Shown: positions 62,517 through 64,000 of the stretch, in pieces
Numbering within the stretch: position 1 is the stretch's first letter
Layout of the letters: every line of letters begins with the position of its first letter
NCBI RefSeq assembly: GCF_020731145.1
Contig: NZ_JAJFZN010000001.1
Location: 62,001 to 126,000, forward strand
DNA: 64,000 nucleotides
Reading direction: 5' to 3'
Source: Sneathiella sp. HT1-7
GTDB taxonomy: Bacteria; Pseudomonadota; Alphaproteobacteria; Sneathiellales; Sneathiellaceae
Translations under genes and position numbers: made by a program
The notes under the pieces: generated by a model
Told to the model about the DNA's origin: nothing
The model's database searches: none
What the model saw: only the letters and a program-made list of their open reading frames with translations

Positions 62517-62530
62517 TGCGTTATAACGCA
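62517..62530. promoter_or_regulatory. Palindromic operator 1 between benE and its regulator
   Basis: TGCGTTATAACGCA is a perfect 14-base palindrome, 27 bp upstream of benE. It includes a TATAAC/GTTATA that could double as a -10 on either strand. It is nearly identical to operator 2, with centres 38 bp apart. Confidence 0.75.
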
Positions 62531-62555
62531 CAAGCAACGCCAAACTAACAGATGT

Positions 62556-62567
62556 GCGTTATAACGC
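62556..62567. promoter_or_regulatory. Palindromic operator 2 between benE and its regulator
   Basis: GCGTTATAACGC is a perfect 12-base palindrome, 22 bp upstream of the regulator ATG, and repeats the core of operator 1. Two copies between divergent genes strongly suggest binding sites for the XRE/cupin regulator, which would control both benE and itself. Confidence 0.75.
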
Positions 62568-62588
62568 TCAAGAAAAAATGGACGCATT

Positions 62589-63155
62589 ATGCAGGAACTG
62601 AAAAATCACCTTTCAACAACCCTCAAGCATCTTCGCAAAAATCGCGGCTGGAGCCTGGATGCTACCGCCGCGGCTACTGGCGTGAGCAAAGCCATGTTGG
62701 GACAAATCGAACGAGGCGAATCGAGCCCGACAACCGCCGTCCTATGGAAGCTGGCGACGGGATTTCAGGTTTCCATCTCTTCCCTGATGGAACCGCTACC
62801 CGAAATCTCGGCGGATACTGTTATTCGAGACGCTGAAGAAATCCGCAATATTCCCGGCGATAAGGGCATGGCCGTTGCCCCGCTTTTCCCGTTTGAACCG
62901 CGCTTCGGCTTTGACCTGATGGAGCTTACCTTCCTTCCCGGATATGAGCGCGTATCAGAGCCGCATGAACCGGGCGTTATCGAACATATTACTGTCATGT
63001 CCGGAAAAATGGAGATTCTGACCGACGATATCTGGCAGAAACTTGAAAAAGGGCAGACAATACGCTTTCGTGGGGACAAGCCTCATGGGTATCGGAATCG
63101 GAACGATGAAAAGGCCGTTACGCTTTCAGTGATCCACTATCCGCATCGTACCTGA
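62589..63155 (+). CDS. XRE-family regulator with cupin domain
   Basis: The 188-residue protein has an N-terminal helix-turn-helix (LKHLRKNRGWSLDATAAATG, VSKAMLGQIERGESSPTTAV) and a C-terminal cupin with PHEPGVIEHITVMSGKMEIL and IRFRGDKPHGYRN. It likely senses a small ligand through the cupin and represses the divergent benE gene and itself through the twin palindromes. No strong ribosome site is visible; the ATG at 62589 gives the usual family N-terminus. Confidence 0.92.
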   Translation: MQELKNHLSTTLKHLRKNRGWSLDATAAATGVSKAMLGQIERGESSPTTAVLWKLATGFQVSISSLMEPLPEISADTVIRDAEEIRNIPGDKGMAVAPLFPFEPRFGFDLMELTFLPGYERVSEPHEPGVIEHITVMSGKMEILTDDIWQKLEKGQTIRFRGDKPHGYRNRNDEKAVTLSVIHYPHRT

Positions 63156-63255
63156 AATATGCGGAAATCTGCCCCTTGCGAAGCCTTTACTTTTCCCCTA
63201 GTTTGCGCGCTGCAAAGTTGCCTGAATAACAGATTCCCTATTGAGGTCCCCAGTT

Positions 63256-64000
63256 ATGTCCCAAGAAATCAAAAAAGTCGTTCTCGCCTATTCCGGCGGT
63301 CTTGATACTTCCGTCATTCTGAAATGGCTTCAGACGACCTACAATTGCGAAGTTGTCACTTTTACGGCTGACTTAGGTCAGGGCGAGGAACTGGAACCGG
63401 CCCGCGCCAAAGCAGAGATGATGGGTATCAAGGAAATCTATGTGGATGATCTGCGCGAAGAATTCGTGCGTGATTTTGTCTTTCCTATGTTCCGCGCAAA
63501 TGCGGTGTATGAAGGTCAGTATCTCCTTGGTACTTCCATCGCACGGCCGCTGATTTCAAAACGGCAGATCGAGATTGCGAAAGAGGTCGGCGCCGATGCC
63601 GTTGCCCATGGCGCAACCGGTAAAGGGAACGACCAGGTCCGGTTCGAGCTTGGCTATTACGCGCTTGATCCCGATATCAAGGTTATTTCCCCCTGGCGGG
63701 AATGGGACCTTAACTCCCGCACCAAACTGATTGACTTCGCCGAAAAGAACCAGATCCCCATCCCGAAGGACAAGCGCGGCGAAGCTCCATTCTCGGTCGA
63801 TGCGAACCTCCTCCATATCTCGGCGGAAGGCAAGGCATTGGAAGACCCATGGGAAGAAGCCGGGGAGTATGTCTATTCGCGCACAGTAGCGCCGGAAGAT
63901 GCGCCGGACATCCCAACCTATATCGAGGTTGAGTATGAAAAAGGCGATCCGGTTGCCGTTGACGGCAAACGGATGAGCCCGGCGGAATTATTAACCGCAC
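63256..64000 (+). CDS. argG: Argininosuccinate synthase (partial, C-terminus outside window)
   Basis: The ATG at 63256 opens 248 codons that run off the right edge. The ATP-pyrophosphatase P-loop [19 protein letters not shown] is at the start, followed by [15 protein letters not shown] and [20 protein letters not shown], both typical of ArgG. It joins citrulline and aspartate in arginine synthesis. The 100 bp before it contain no clear promoter. Confidence 0.96.
   Translation, partial: MSQEIKKVVLAYSGGLDTSVILKWLQTTYNCEVVTFTADLGQGEELEPARAKAEMMGIKEIYVDDLREEFVRDFVFPMFRANAVYEGQYLLGTSIARPLISKRQIEIAKEVGADAVAHGATGKGNDQVRFELGYYALDPDIKVISPWREWDLNSRTKLIDFAEKNQIPIPKDKRGEAPFSVDANLLHISAEGKALEDPWEEAGEYVYSRTVAPEDAPDIPTYIEVEYEKGDPVAVDGKRMSPAELLTA

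Noticed and set aside
1-64000. CRISPR arrays, insertion sequences, prophage or integrative elements
   Set aside because: I saw no regularly spaced repeats, transposase, integrase or phage genes; the gene content looks like stable chromosome.

Overview
The window comes from the chromosome of a free-living alphaproteobacterium of moderate GC content, probably marine and close to Sneathiella or a similar Rhodospirillales-type lineage (the genus is inference). The evidence is the gene families: a class I lysyl-tRNA synthetase, the alphaproteobacterial families DUF3126, DUF2794 and DUF2336, an IalB-like secreted protein, a type II lumazine synthase (RibH2) behind an FMN riboswitch, and PCu(A)C/Sco copper chaperones. 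I see no rRNA, tRNA, CRISPR array, insertion sequence or prophage gene. Gene density is high and most genes look intact. The only likely broken or reduced gene is a dehydrogenase at 28451-28996 that lacks its C-terminal domain.

Layout. 1-4.9 kb: arsenate detoxification pair (arsJ, cut by the window edge, plus its partner GAPDH), a divergent zinc/cation exporter, a double cold-shock protein with DUF3126, and a CbiX-like chelatase. 5.1-12.2 kb: the most distinctive block, a co-directional cluster with a complete TRAP transporter (dctP, dctQ, dctM) followed by an acyl-CoA dehydrogenase, a class III CoA-transferase and an acyl-CoA synthetase. It looks like an import-and-activate pathway for an unidentified organic acid. 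12.2-13.0 kb: ribH with a textbook FMN riboswitch. 13-17.7 kb: dGTPase, a DUF2336 protein, a DsbA-fold isomerase and an HSL-type esterase. 17.7-21 kb: an orphan iron-binding protein with a Fur-like box, and an omega-aminotransferase divergent from a PuuR-like XRE/cupin regulator. 21-28.4 kb: pyrD, DUF952, a class IV aminotransferase, lysK, a DinG-like helicase and a TerB-like protein.

28.4-33 kb: truncated dehydrogenase, a sterol-desaturase-family membrane oxygenase preceded by a perfect 12-bp inverted repeat that puts the ribosome binding site in its loop, a CHAD protein, a hot-dog dehydratase, and PCu(A)C plus Sco for copper delivery to cytochrome oxidase. 33.2-37 kb: a four-gene peptide/nickel-type ABC importer without its binding protein. 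37-43.9 kb: cupin, msrB, DUF2794, an unknown secreted protein, an Mpo1-like protein, a tightly coupled mlrC-TTC38 pair, a Bax-inhibitor-1 protein and an EF-hand protein. 43.9-51.6 kb: the tesA/ybbA/ybbP locus, thpR, rsmJ, speE, a pterin dehydratase, an SDR and a DUF1232 protein. 51.7-58.4 kb: 3-oxoacid CoA-transferase, two tandem DMT exporters, a methyltransferase coupled to a quinone oxidoreductase, and a Rhizobium-type asparaginase. 58.4-64 kb: a SPOUT methyltransferase, an IalB-like protein, rlmN, a GNAT, a BenE transporter divergent from an XRE/cupin regulator with two palindromic operators between them, and the start of argG.

Most of this is ordinary core genome. The parts that best merit follow-up are the TRAP/CoA cluster with its unusual acyl-CoA dehydrogenase, the mlrC-TTC38 pair, the twin operators at benE, and the inverted repeat at 29092-29127. 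I found no convincing evidence for an entirely new class of system.
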